Shown: piece after piece, positions 20,727 to 29,992 of the stretch
Numbering within the stretch: position 1 is the stretch's first letter
How the letters are laid out: each line of letters starts with the position of its first letter
Assembly (NCBI GenBank): GCA_963790585.1
Contig: CAWBOY010000001.1
Coordinates: 930,001-994,000 of the forward strand
DNA length: 64,000 nt
DNA from: CAWBOY01 sp963790585
GTDB lineage: Bacteria; Planctomycetota; Planctomycetia; Gemmatales; Gemmataceae
Direction: 5' to 3'
Translations under genes and position numbers: made by a program
The notes under the pieces: generated by a model
Seen by the model: only the letters and a program-made list of their open reading frames with translations
Told to the model about the DNA's origin: nothing
Database searches by the model: none

Positions 20727-22495
20727 TTATTGTTTTCCGTCTCCCTTAGTCGCATTCCGCTTCACGGCTCCTTGAGCCAGGCCCATCAACATCATTGTTT
20801 TGATCTCCGGAGACTTTTGCGATCTGAGCCAGCGCAGGACCGATTCCTCCTCGCCGTGTTCGCCCAGGCCCAAGGCGAGCATGTAGACGTTGATAGCGCT
20901 CGTGTCGGCGTTCTCCTTTACAAGCTTGCCTACGGCGGCCAACACGTCGTGATAAATCTCCGCTGCGGTCGTGCGGTCACCCGCGGTGTCAAGCGCGGCG
21001 GCGATTTGCATCAATAGGTCTATGCGCTCGACCTCCGGCTTGATTCGGGCCGCTGTCTCTTTGGCTTCTTTCGCTTGCTTACGCTTCGCCAGTTCCAAGG
21101 CGATCCGCTTCACCACTTCGGGTTTTCCACGGCTGCCGGCCCGTTTCGATTCGTAAACCTCTTCAACGGTTTGCAGTGCGGCTTTGTAGTCGCCGGCTCG
21201 CACCTGGGCGACGGCGATCTCGGTCTGAATGGCGTTGAAATTAACGGCCATGAGATATTCACTCTCCGGACGCTTGCATTCCTTCAACGCCGCCCCAGTC
21301 GTGCGGGCCGCCTTTATGTCGTCGAACTCGGCCTCTGTCGTGCCGATCGAACCCAAGCTGCTGACCTTGGCATGCTCCGTCTTCATATCCTTGACGAGAT
21401 CGCGAGCAATAGTCAACGTCTTGCCGGCTGTTGGCTTGTCACCCAATTTGGCTTGGCTGCGCGCGATGTTTACCAGAATGTTGATCTTCCTGCCGATCTC
21501 GTCGTCGTCCTTCGTTTCTATTGAGCGTGCCGTGAGCACAGCATGCTCCAGGAAATGGGTCGGCGCTGGCGGCTCCTCGACGACTCGCACCGGCTGTTCG
21601 CGGCGCGGCTCAGGCCTCGGCGCCGCATTCGACTGCCAAAGGCCGGCGCCAAAAAGGGCACTGCCTCCGGCAAACAGAAAAGTCAAAGTCATCAAAGCAA
21701 CAGTCTTCAAACGCACGAGAAACATGGTGTGCAACACTCCTTGGCTCAATGCGACGACAGTGGGTGGGATGGAACTATTCGACGCGCCTCCGACGGCCAG
21801 CCGCGCCGCGGATCGGACCAGTATTTCGAGCGGGAGTGAGGCGGCGCGTAACGCGGCTGGGGCGAGAGCAGGCGCGATCAACGTGGTGGAAAGCGCGGGG
21901 TAATGCCGCGCTAGGCGAGCATGGAGACGTTGTCGGCGCGCGTCAGGCGTGACTCGATCGTGCCGACGGGACAGCGCAGTATCTGTGCGGCTTCGGCATT
22001 GCTGCGACCCTCGAGACGGCAGAGGATAAAAGGGAGACGAAATTGCTCCGGCAGCCGCTGTACCTCATCATCGATTAGTCCATGTAACTCGCGGACAGCG
22101 GCCTCGGTGGAGGGATCGTGCGAATCAAGAAGTTCCGGCGTGGCGCCGATTTGTTCGCGACGGCGATGGAGGCGTTTGCGCGCGTCTTGGGCCGTGTGAC
22201 AGGCAACGTGATACAACCAGCCGGCAATGGCTTCACGCCGCGCGACGGATTTGGCGCGACGAGCCAGCGTCAGAAAGGTAGCTTGAAACGCGTCTTCCGC
22301 GTCACAGGAGTTGCGAAGCATTCGCTGACAGACACCCAGCACCATGCGGCCATGACGCCAGACGAGCAGCTCAAACGCCGCCTCATCGCGCTGGTCGACA
22401 AAGCGGCTCAGCAGGTCGGCGTCCGACACGCCGTCTTCTGACGCGGCGGCGCGGCGCAGATAGCCGACGAGTCCAGCAAGGACCGAGTTTGCCAT
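20727..22495 (-). CDS. ECF sigma factor with transmembrane and TPR-like C-terminal extension (frame broken)
   Basis: The first 185 residues form an ECF sigma factor: region 2 with LLSRFVDQRDEAAFELLVWRHG and AEDAFQATFLTLARRA, region 4 with LPEQFRLPFILCRLEGRSN followed by AEAAQILRCPVGTIESRL. As sequenced that frame stops at 21911. A one-base change near 21940 joins it to a long second frame beginning ARLARHYPALSTTLIAPALAP, with one membrane span (LKTVALMTLTFLFAGGSALF), a proline-rich linker, and about 270 residues of TPR-like helical repeats (TAGKTLTIARDL, AALQTVEEVYES, TAAEIYHDVLAAVG). This sigma + membrane anchor + sensor layout is known from planctomycetes (ECF01-Gob-like groups). The extension probably senses or tethers in the absence of a separate anti-sigma factor; no anti-sigma gene is adjacent. 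Confidence 0.85.
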
Positions 22496-22551
22496 GTCAC
22501 GAACTCGTGAGGAGACGGGCGTTCTATTTTAATAGACGACAGAAGCCGCCG

Positions 22552-23496
22552 TCACCCTCCCGAATCTAGCGCATTCGCCGTTCCTACAGACGGTGGAAAC
22601 AGGAACTCAGACTCCGGGTCATGTTGATGAAACCGCTCCAAGGCGAGCGGACGATTGTTGACCGCGTAGCAATAGACGCAGCCGTGCGGGCAGGTGTCAT
22701 ACGCGCCAATGTCACGGGATTCATAGCAACCGCATTCCGGCCGATTTCCCTTCAATCGAGCCTTGAATTGCGTACCACCGATTTCGCCGAGCCGCACGGC
22801 ATCGATACAGCGAGCTTCGCTACTCCCAGGTACGAGGAATTCAGGTTGGGTGCATATCGTCAACTGGACGCCGTGTGTGGCTGCGATCGCTGTCAACTCC
22901 ATCGCCAAGTCCCGCTTCCACTCGATCGACGGATCGGACCAGGTAAAGCCGTGGTCCGCCGACGCCTGATTTATATTTCGCAGAGTCTTTTGGTAAAGGT
23001 GGGTAAACGAGATCACAACCTCATCGGTCGATCCAGCAAGCTCCTTTGCCAGGCGCGAGAACGTCTTTACGTGGAATTCGCGCGGCGTGGCTGATGAATG
23101 GACAATCGTGTCATAGCGCCAGACGCATATCCTTGGCCCATATTCATCCGCCAGGCGCTTCACATTTTCCACCGCCTTGGCCGCGTCCACAACCGCCTGC
23201 TCCAACAGGCGCGGATAGCCATTGATCGTATGCTGAACGACGAAAGGAAATTGACGGCGATGAACCTCCGCCAAATGACCAAGAAACGGTCCAACATTCT
23301 TGGTCCAAAAAACAAAGCCGTCGACGTCCTCCGGCAGCAAAGAAATCGTGAGAGCCTGCCGGTTATACGGGTTTATGCTCTTACAGTATCCGGCCCGCAG
23401 GCGGTTGATAAACCAGTCGCCATAAAAGGTGGGAATGTCGGTTCGATAGCTGGCGGAGATGATCATTGGCTTTGGCGAATTGATTTTGCTATGCAT
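22552..23496 (-). CDS. DUF1848 family protein with C-terminal cysteine cluster
   Basis: A 314-residue protein (or 304 from the internal MIISASYRTDIPTFYG, the usual family start). It begins with the DUF1848 signature SASYRTDIPTFYGDWF, continues with DGFVFWTKNVGPFL and an ICVWRYDTIV strand, and ends with CGCYESRDIGAYDTCPHG followed by CVYCYA. This cluster recalls radical-SAM or photolyase-like Fe-S binding sites, so an oxygen-sensitive cofactor is likely, but no activity has been assigned. It stands alone, 56 bases from the sigma factor gene and on the same strand. Confidence 0.88.
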   Translation of the reverse strand: MHSKINSPKPMIISASYRTDIPTFYGDWFINRLRAGYCKSINPYNRQALTISLLPEDVDGFVFWTKNVGPFLGHLAEVHRRQFPFVVQHTINGYPRLLEQAVVDAAKAVENVKRLADEYGPRICVWRYDTIVHSSATPREFHVKTFSRLAKELAGSTDEVVISFTHLYQKTLRNINQASADHGFTWSDPSIEWKRDLAMELTAIAATHGVQLTICTQPEFLVPGSSEARCIDAVRLGEIGGTQFKARLKGNRPECGCYESRDIGAYDTCPHGCVYCYAVNNRPLALERFHQHDPESEFLFPPSVGTANALDSGG

Positions 23497-23550
23497 CGAC
23501 GCAGGTCGAGAAGGCTTTCGAGCACCTGAATCCCAGATATAGGTCGGGTG

Positions 23551-23841
23551 TTACGAATTTCGACTATCCGTCGTCTGAGGACTTCTGGCTTTCTTCTCTG
23601 AACTCGACGAACCGGCGCTAGTGACATAGCCGCCCGTTACGATTCCTTCAGCTGTCTCCTCAATCGGCGCATGGTAAATCTCGTCCCCGACGCTGATTTT
23701 CTCAAGTGCTGCCTGATAGGTCGCCACAGCCCGTTTAGCAGTCGCCGAGGGGAGTTGATACTGTTTCTGTAGCAACTGTCGAACTGCCACCCAGTAGCCT
23801 TGTGTAACACGCTTTGACAAGCTTGAATGAGGAGTGGCCAT
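23551..23841 (-). CDS. Small protein, candidate partner of the DUF3990 gene
   Basis: A 96-residue protein of unknown family. It starts 18 bases after the DUF3990 stop and on the same strand, so the two are almost certainly one transcript. Residues 10-55 are predicted helical (YWVAVRQLLQKQY, SATAKRAVATYQAALEKI), and a GDEIYHAPIEETAEGIV segment loosely resembles the HT..EYIV region of the DUF3791 proteins that accompany other DUF3990 genes. The tail is serine- and charge-rich. A neutralising or accessory role is inferred from position; no family match is claimed. Confidence 0.6.
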   Translation of the reverse strand: MATPHSSLSKRVTQGYWVAVRQLLQKQYQLPSATAKRAVATYQAALEKISVGDEIYHAPIEETAEGIVTGGYVTSAGSSSSEKKARSPQTTDSRNS

Positions 23842-23859
23842 AAGAAACCCCTGCGTTAG

Positions 23860-24444
23860 TCACAGAGCAGTGATCTTAAATCCAGGACGCCCAGTAGCGA
23901 TCACTTTGTCGATTATCGCAATTCCAGCCGCTGTGTGGAAGCTAAATTGATCCGATTCTGGAATGACCTCTCGGCCGTCCGGTGGCCAGACAGCGGCCAA
24001 AGGTCCACATATTACGTCATACCAGTCGCGTGGCGCCACATGCGTCGGGTGAAGGTGCGTCTGTGGTGCAACCGAAGTGCTGCGACGACAATGGTGAACA
24101 AAGCTCAAGAATGCTTCGTGGCGGATGTCTCCGCGCACAAACATCAGACTCTGCAGCACAGCCAGGTGATTGAGAGGAACATGGAACTCAAGAATTGCAG
24201 GTCTCATCACTTTTCGGTCGACTGGAGAAAGATTTGCGTGCTTCCTCCTTGCCCACCTTACAGCTTGCCCGCGATCCGTCGTCGTATAAAAGCCGCGACC
24301 GAAATCGAGCGCATTGCGGCTTCTAGAAAGGTCGATTCCATTGGCCTCGATACCTTGAGCGTGGGTATTTACGCATCCATGCCAAAGTACCATATGCGTA
24401 TTTAAGCTATTCCAAGACTGCGGAATGGGTGCGAATTTCGGCAT
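23860..24444 (-). CDS. DUF3990 ADP-ribosyltransferase-like protein, putative toxin
   Basis: A 194-residue protein with the DUF3990 pattern: VLWHGCVNTHAQGIEANGID near the N-terminus, then NALDFGRGFYTTTDRGQAVRWARRK. The GRGFYTT strand and following helix match the NAD-binding core of ART-fold enzymes. The remaining half contains DWYDVICGPLAAVW and FSFHTAAGIAIIDKV, also seen in the family. A family member would attach ADP-ribose to a target; the target is not predictable. It begins in a 76-base gap from the ATP synthase operon and is followed by the small partner gene. Together they resemble a toxin-antitoxin or anti-phage module. Confidence 0.75.
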   Translation of the reverse strand: MPKFAPIPQSWNSLNTHMVLWHGCVNTHAQGIEANGIDLSRSRNALDFGRGFYTTTDRGQAVRWARRKHANLSPVDRKVMRPAILEFHVPLNHLAVLQSLMFVRGDIRHEAFLSFVHHCRRSTSVAPQTHLHPTHVAPRDWYDVICGPLAAVWPPDGREVIPESDQFSFHTAAGIAIIDKVIATGRPGFKITAL

Positions 24445-24520
24445 CGGTCATTTCGCGGAATCGGAACCGAATCACATATGTCGATTAAGACCAACAGATC
24501 TAGCTAAGAGATGAAAGCCC

Positions 24521-24940
24521 TTACTTCGCTGTCTGCCCCACCACCCGCAACTGGGCCCGCGCTCGCGCTTCGGCCTTCAGCTTATTCTCTTGGGCCTCGA
24601 GCGTGGGCGCCACCTTGCCGGCTTCCGCCAATACTTCGCGGGCCTTGTCGGCGCTGATCTCATCGGGCTTCAAGGCCCGCGCGGTCAAGACGGTGACGCG
24701 GTTGTCGCGGACTTGAGCGAAGCCGCCGTCCACGTAGAAATGTTCCGTCGTGCCGCCGTGGCGGATGCGCAGCTCGCCACAGCCCAGGCGGCCGATGAGC
24801 GCGGCGCGGCCGGGCAGGACGCCCAGCTCGCCGTCGAACATCGGCAGGGCGACGAAATCGGCGCTCTGGTCGAGCAGAGCGCGCTCGGGGGTCACGACGA
24901 CACAGGTCAGCGCCTTGCCGCCGTGCATGGGATCGGCCAT
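24521..24940 (-). CDS. atpC: ATP synthase F1 epsilon subunit
   Basis: A 139-residue subunit: N-terminal beta-sandwich with LTCVVVTPERALLDQSADFVALP, FDGELGVLPGRAALIGRLG and GTTEHFYVDGGFAQVRDNRV, then a helical hairpin (EISADKAREVLAEAGK). It sits in the central stalk and regulates rotation. The ATG at 24940 is preferred because a GGAGCG ribosome binding site is placed just upstream. The reading frame is open to 25045 but that stretch is atpD coding sequence. It is the last gene of the operon and has no frame break. Confidence 0.93.
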   Translation of the reverse strand: MADPMHGGKALTCVVVTPERALLDQSADFVALPMFDGELGVLPGRAALIGRLGCGELRIRHGGTTEHFYVDGGFAQVRDNRVTVLTARALKPDEISADKAREVLAEAGKVAPTLEAQENKLKAEARARAQLRVVGQTAK

Positions 24941-26412
24941 TGCTCGCTCCTTAGGAGGTACTTCTTCGCCGCTTCGGCCGCTTCGTCGATGCCGCCGACG
25001 TACATGAACGCCTGCTCGGGCAGGTGATCCCACTTGCCTTCGCACACCTCCTTGAAGCTGCGGATAGTTTCGGCCAGCGGCGTCACGGCGCCCTTCTTGC
25101 CGGTGAAGACCTCGGCGACGATGAACGGCTGCGACAGGAACTTCTCGATACGTCGAGCGCGATTCACGACCTGCTTGTCTTCCTCGCTCAACTCTTCGAC
25201 GCCAAGGATAGCGATGATGTCTTGCAATTCGCGGTAGCGCTGCAAAATCTGCTTCACACGCATGGCGACGTTGAAATGCTCTTCGCCGACGTCGTTGGCT
25301 GACAAGATTGTCGAGTACGAGGCCAGCGGATCGACTGCGGGATAGATGCCCTTTTCCGAAATACGTCGTTCGAGATAGATAAAGGCGTCCAAATGCTGGA
25401 AGGCGTTGGCGGGGGCTGGATCGGTCGGATCGTCGGCAGGCACGTAGACAGCCTGAACCGACGTGATGGCCCCCTTCTGCGTACTGGTGATACGCTCCTG
25501 GAGCTGGCCCATTTCCGTGGCCAGCGTCGGTTGATAACCGACGGCACTCGGCATACGCCCGAGAAGAGCCGACACTTCCGAACCGGCCTGCGAGAAGCGG
25601 AAGATGTTATCCACGAACAAAAGGCTATCGGCTCCGGTCGTGTCGCGGAACCATTCGCACATTGTCAGTGCCGACAGAGCGACCCGGAGACGAGCGCCTG
25701 GCGGCTCGTTCATCTGGCCGAAGACCATGGCCGTCTGCTCAATGACCGCGCGATCGGACGTACCGATCTTGGTCTCCTGCATTTCGAGCCAAAGATCGTT
25801 GCCTTCGCGAGTGCGCTCGCCGACGCCGGCGAACACGGAATAGCCGCCATGCTGACTGGCGATGCGAGCGATCAGCTCCTGAAGGATAACCGTCTTACCG
25901 AGACCGGCACCGCCGAAGAGACCGGCCTTGCCACCGCGAACGAGCGGGGTCAGGAGATCGATGACCTTGATTCCCGTCTCGAAGATTTCGGTCTTGGACG
26001 AGAGCTGATCGAACGACGGCGGATCGCGGTGGATCGGCCAAAATTCTTTGGCATTGACCGGGCCGCGACCGTCGATTGGCTCGCCGAGGACGTTGAAGAC
26101 CCGGCCGAGCGTCTCCTTGCCGACGGGAACCATGACCGGCTTGCCAGTGTCCTTGACGTCCATGCCACGCACGAGGCCGCCGGTCGAACCGAGAGCGATG
26201 CAGCGAACGCGGTTGCCGCCGAGGTGCTGCTGCACTTCGCCGGTGAGCCGAATGCTGACGCCCTTGAAGTCCGATTCGATGCGGAGAGCGTTGTAGATCT
26301 CCGGCAGGTGACCATCGGCGAATTCGACGTCGAAGATCGAGCCAAGCACCTGTACGATCTTGCCGATATGTGTGCCGGTCGACACGCCGTTTTTTGTTGC
26401 CGTAGCTGCCAT
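24907..26412 (-). CDS. atpD: ATP synthase F1 beta subunit
   Basis: The catalytic subunit, about 485-500 residues. The P-loop GGAGLGKTVILQELI, the GERTREGNDLWLEM segment, the EPPGARLRVALSALTMCEWFRD region and the DDPTDPAPANAFQHLD loop identify it clearly. ATG at 26412 (MAATATKNGVS) is taken as start, with GGAG upstream. Near 24955 the family C-terminus AAKKYL is followed by CTAAGGAG: if one C is extra, the stop is the TAA just before the atpC ribosome binding site. As sequenced the frame runs on to 24907, overlapping atpC by 34 bases with a tail unlike the family. Confidence 0.93.
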   Translation of the reverse strand: MAATATKNGVSTGTHIGKIVQVLGSIFDVEFADGHLPEIYNALRIESDFKGVSIRLTGEVQQHLGGNRVRCIALGSTGGLVRGMDVKDTGKPVMVPVGKETLGRVFNVLGEPIDGRGPVNAKEFWPIHRDPPSFDQLSSKTEIFETGIKVIDLLTPLVRGGKAGLFGGAGLGKTVILQELIARIASQHGGYSVFAGVGERTREGNDLWLEMQETKIGTSDRAVIEQTAMVFGQMNEPPGARLRVALSALTMCEWFRDTTGADSLLFVDNIFRFSQAGSEVSALLGRMPSAVGYQPTLATEMGQLQERITSTQKGAITSVQAVYVPADDPTDPAPANAFQHLDAFIYLERRISEKGIYPAVDPLASYSTILSANDVGEEHFNVAMRVKQILQRYRELQDIIAILGVEELSEEDKQVVNRARRIEKFLSQPFIVAEVFTGKKGAVTPLAETIRSFKEVCEGKWDHLPEQAFMYVGGIDEAAEAAKKYLLRSEQWPIPCTAARR

Positions 26413-26477
26413 GTGAACTCCAGAACTCGATGGATCTACAATGTCCGAGAAGCAATCTTTGTCGCGCGTCATCTTTT

Positions 26478-26593
26478 GGCGAGCCGGGAGCGTAAGTGAC
26501 CCGAGAAAATCAAAGCGAGTGTGATGCCCTCCGGTCGCTGACGCTCCCGGCTCCTAAAGACAAAATACTCCGCTCGCTTACGCTCCCGGCTCT
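26478..26593. repeat. Palindromic element, GAGCCGGGAGCGTAAG family, between atpG and atpD
   Basis: Left arm 26481-26502 (GAGCCGGGAGCGTAAG) pairs with right arm 26532-26553 (CTGACGCTCCCGGCTC). A further half-copy (CGCTTACGCTCCCGGCTC) follows at about 26575-26592. Copies of the same arm occur between atpA and atpG (27562-27680) and at 31184-31213. Confidence 0.8.
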
Positions 26594-26620
26594 TAAAGAC
26601 AAAAGACTACAGAGTATCCG

Positions 26621-27528
26621 TTACTCCATCGCCGCCGCTCCGCCGATGATCTCGGCGATTTCCTTGGTAATCTGTGCTTGCCGGGCGCGGTTGTATTGCA
26701 TCGACAAGCTCTTGATCATGTCGCCGGCGTTGTCGGTCGCGGCTTTCATGGTGATGCGGCGGGCGATCTGTTCGCTGACGGCGGCGTCGAGGAAACACTT
26801 GAAGAGGCGGACCTTGAAGGATACTGGCAACAGCTCGGCGAGGATGCCGGCGGCGTCGGGGAGGAATTCGTATTCGACTGCCTTGGCCGGCTTCTTCTCG
26901 GCTGTCTCGGCGGGGGCTTGCTTCTTGGATCCGATATCGAGCGCGCGGCGCTGAGCGGCAGCAACGTTTCGACGACCGGAATCTGGCGGGCGGCGTTGAG
27001 GAATTTCATGTAGGCGACTTCGACGCGATCGACCTTGCCGCTGATGTATGCCTGGATATAGCGGTCGGCGATCGGCTCGATTTCGTCGAACTTGACCTTA
27101 TCCTCAAACTGCGAGAAAGTCTGCTCGGCGGTCACGCCTTGATAGCGGAAATAAATCACCGCGCGCCGGCCCGATAGTTCGAGATGCGGCGTGATACTTT
27201 CGGCGTTGATCTGGCGGAGCCGTTGCGTCGCCTCGCGGAGAATGCCGGCGTTGTAGCCGCCGCAGAGACCGCGATTCGAGCAGATGACGAGGAGCAGGCT
27301 ATTTTTCACGGGCTCGCGCTTGACCATGAGCGGATGAGAGACCGTGGTCGCGGAGGCACTGAGGTCCGCGGCCAACTCGCCGATTTTCTTGGTATACGCG
27401 TCGGCTTCGACGGCGCGATCCATCGCTTTCTTGAAACGCGCGGTGGCGATCAGCTCCATCGTCCGCGTGATCTTGCGGATATTGCGGATCGCTTTGCGAC
27501 GTTTGACAAGAGCGCGGGTGTTGGCCAT
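26621..27528 (-). CDS. atpG: ATP synthase F1 gamma subunit (frame broken)
   Basis: The N-terminal helix MANTRALVKRRKAIRNIRKI followed by TRTMELIATARFKKA and the LLLVICSNRGLCGGYNA strand are diagnostic of the rotor subunit. As first read the frame loses identity after LLPLSAAR near 26945. A one-base change continues it with AILAELLPVSFKVRLFKC, the family ending ARRITMKAATDNAGDMIKSL and RARQAQITKEIAEIIGGA, to a stop at 26621-26623. Total length is about 300 residues. It couples proton-driven rotation to the beta subunits. Confidence 0.93.
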
Positions 27529-27561
27529 GTATGAACTCGTTCGGGGAATCTTGTTTTGTCT

Positions 27562-27680
27562 TGGCGAGCCGGGAGCGTAAGCGACCGGAGGGCACTACAC
27601 TCGTTCTGATCCACTCCGGTCGCTAACGCTCCCGGCTCGCCGGAACATCTATCCGGTCGCTAACGCTCCCGGCTCGCCGG
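27562..27680. repeat. Palindromic element, GAGCCGGGAGCGTAAG family, between atpA and atpG
   Basis: Left arm 27562-27592 (GGCGAGCCGGGAGCGTAAGC then GACCGGAGGG) and right arm 27613-27641 (CCGGTCGCTAACGCTCCCGG) form a strong hairpin. A further half-copy occupies 27652-27680. It lies in the 158-base gap inside the ATP synthase operon. Confidence 0.8.
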
Positions 27681-27686
27681 GACGTA

Positions 27687-29403
27687 TTACGCCTTGAACT
27701 GCGGCTGGAATGCCAGGATCGCGGCTTCGAGGGTCTCGTGGAATGGCTTGCCGTCGGGGCCTTTTTTCCAGCTATTCTTGTCGCCGACCGTTGCTCGCAC
27801 GGAGGCCTTCTGTTCGGCGATGTAGCGCAGGAATTGCTCTTCCCACTTCTGCACCTGGCGAGCGGGGATCTTGTCCAAATGACCCCGGGTGCCGGCGTAG
27901 ATGATCATGACCTGATCGAGCACGTGCATCGGTTTGAACTGGCGCTGCTTCAGGATTTCGACCATGCGATAGCCACGGTCGAGTTGGCCCTGAGTCGCCT
28001 TGTCGAGTTCGGTGCCGAGCTGGGCGAACGCTTCGAGTTCGCGGAAGGCGGCGAGATCGAGACGCAGACCGCCTGCGATGTTTTTCATGGCCCAGGTTTG
28101 GGCTTTGCCACCGACGCGCGACACGCTGATGCCGACATCGATGGCGGGTCGAATGCCGGCATTAGCGAGATCGGGTTGCAGGTAAATCTGGCCATCGGTG
28201 ATCGAGATCACGTTGGTCGGGATGTAAGCCGAGACTTCACCTTCGAGTGTTTCGATAATCGGCAACGCCGTCAGCGAGCCGCCGGAGTTCGGGATCTTCG
28301 CCAGTTTGCAGCCGGGGAACTTGGCCAGGTCGTGCTTGAGCGCGTGTTCTTTGTCGAGCGGGCCGACGTAGACTTTGCCCTTCTCACCGGTCTTGCGCTT
28401 TTCGCCCTTTTCGTTGTTGACGCCCCAATCCGCTGTCACCTTCTTGTCATCCGATGCTGTCGGCACGATGACCCAACGTTCGGCCATTTTGACCGACCGC
28501 TCCAGCAAGCGCGAGTGGGCGTAGAAAATATCGCCCGGATAGGCCTCGCGGCCTGGAGGGCGACGTACCAGCAACGACATCTGACGATAGGAGGCGGCTT
28601 GCTTGGAAAGATCGTCGTAGACGCAGAGCGTATCTTTGCCTTGCTCGTACATGAAATGTTCGGCGATGGCGCAGCCGGCGTATGGGGCATAGTATTGCAA
28701 CGCGGCAGGAGCCGACGAAGAGGCGGCAACGACTACCGTATAGTCCATTGCACCCGCGTCACGAAGCGAGCCGACGATTTTGGCGACCGTCGATTCCTTC
28801 TGGCCGATGGCAATGTAAACGCAGATAACATTTTGATCGTGCTGATTGATAATCGCGTCGACGGCGATGGCGGTCTTGCCTGTCTTGCGATCGCCGATGA
28901 TAAGCTCGCGCTGGCCTCGGCCGACGGGGGTCATGGAGTCGATAGCCTTGATACCGGTCTGCAACGGCTGATCGACGGGTTGGCGCTCGGCCACGCCGGG
29001 GGCATGGAATTCGACAGGTCGGAACTTGTCGGTGACGACGGGGCCTTTGCCGTCGAGCGGATTGCCGAGCGGATCGACGACGCGGCCGATCAAGGCTTCG
29101 CCGAACGGGCACTTCGAGCAGCGTACCGAGCGAGCGAACTTCGTCGCCTTCGCTGATATGCTGATACTCGCCCAAAATGGCGACGCTGACGGAGTTCTCT
29201 TCGAGGTTGAAGGCGATCGCGTTCACCTTGGTCTTGGTGAATTCGACCATTTCGCCAGCCATGACGCCGGAGAGGCCGTAGATGCGGGCGATACCATCGC
29301 CGATCTCTAGCACCCGGCCCACTTCGCGGGCGTCGATCTTCTCGCGATAGCCTTCAATTTCTTTCTGAAGAACTGAAACGATCTCGTCCGCTCTTAATCT
29401 CAT
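27687..29403 (-). CDS. atpA: ATP synthase F1 alpha subunit with a lineage-type insertion (frame broken)
   Basis: The N-terminus MRLRADEIVSVLQKEIEGY and GRVLEIGDGIARIYGL at 29403 and the long downstream frame (GRVVDPLGNPLDGKGPV, P-loop GDRKTGKTAIAVDAI, GGSLTALPIIETLEGEVSAY) belong to one gene. The frame breaks near 29110: removing one T turns VPVRRSL into the expected VPVGEALIG. The start overlaps atpH by about 50 bases. Between SVKMAER and SGGSLTALP there is an insertion of about 60 residues (28290-28475) with a lysine-rich KGEKRKTGEKGK stretch; in most bacteria this loop is only a handful of residues. Total about 570 residues. Confidence 0.92.
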
Positions 29404-29992
29404 GGCTGCCTCTCTCGATCAGTTGGTCCCGCAATGCATTGAGCCGAGTGCTGATACTGGCGTCGTATTGATAATCGTCCACGCGTACGATCAGGCCACC
29501 GATGATGTCCGGATCGATCTTGGTTTCCAAGATGGGCTTTCGGTGCATGCCCTCGCTGAGGGACGCGAGCAGCTTGTTCTTGAGGTCGTCATCCAGCGGC
29601 ACGGCGGAGGTCACGAGGACGCGGGCATGGTTCTGCCGTTGGTCATACGCTTTGCGATACTCAGCCAGGATCGGCCTTAGCAAATCGAGCCGGCCATGTT
29701 GGTTGAGTATCTGCAAAAAGTCCACGAACTTGTCATGCGCCCGGCCGCCGAAGACCTTTTGAATGATCGTCGCCTTGCGCTCCGCTTCGATGATGCGGCT
29801 CGACAAAAACTCTTCCAGGTGAGCGTCTGCCGGAAATACGGAATTGACGACCGAGTCGAGGTCGTCCAGCATTTCCTGGCCGCACATCAACTGCCAGCCG
29901 ATGTTGAGCAACGATTCGGCGTAGACGCGCGCGACCCGTTGCGCCGACACGTCGGCTTCGACATGCTCCAGCTTCTTTGCCGGTTCGCTCAT
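29354..29992 (-). CDS. atpH: ATP synthase F1 delta subunit
   Basis: A 212-residue stator subunit: N-terminal helical domain with VARVYAESLLNIGW, then FLSSRIIEAERKATIIQKVFGG, and the C-terminal DPDIIGGLIVRVDDYQYDASI strand pair typical of delta/OSCP. Its last 16 codons overlap the start of atpA by about 50 bases; the tail RGSHEIKSGRDRFSS looks like a normal planctomycete ending, so the overlap is probably genuine. The start overlaps the end of atpF (ATGA at 29989-29992). It links the peripheral stalk to the top of F1. Confidence 0.9.
   Translation of the reverse strand: MSEPAKKLEHVEADVSAQRVARVYAESLLNIGWQLMCGQEMLDDLDSVVNSVFPADAHLEEFLSSRIIEAERKATIIQKVFGGRAHDKFVDFLQILNQHGRLDLLRPILAEYRKAYDQRQNHARVLVTSAVPLDDDLKNKLLASLSEGMHRKPILETKIDPDIIGGLIVRVDDYQYDASISTRLNALRDQLIERGSHEIKSGRDRFSSSERN

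Noticed and set aside
24907..24960. A genuine long overlap of atpD and atpC
   Set aside because: The atpD tail past AAKKYL is unlike the family, and a TAA in another frame lies just before the atpC ribosome binding site, so an extra base is the simpler explanation.
27738..29156. A long plus-strand open frame of about 470 codons
   Set aside because: It runs opposite the conserved atpA coding sequence and has no family resemblance; it is a by-product of GC-rich codon use.
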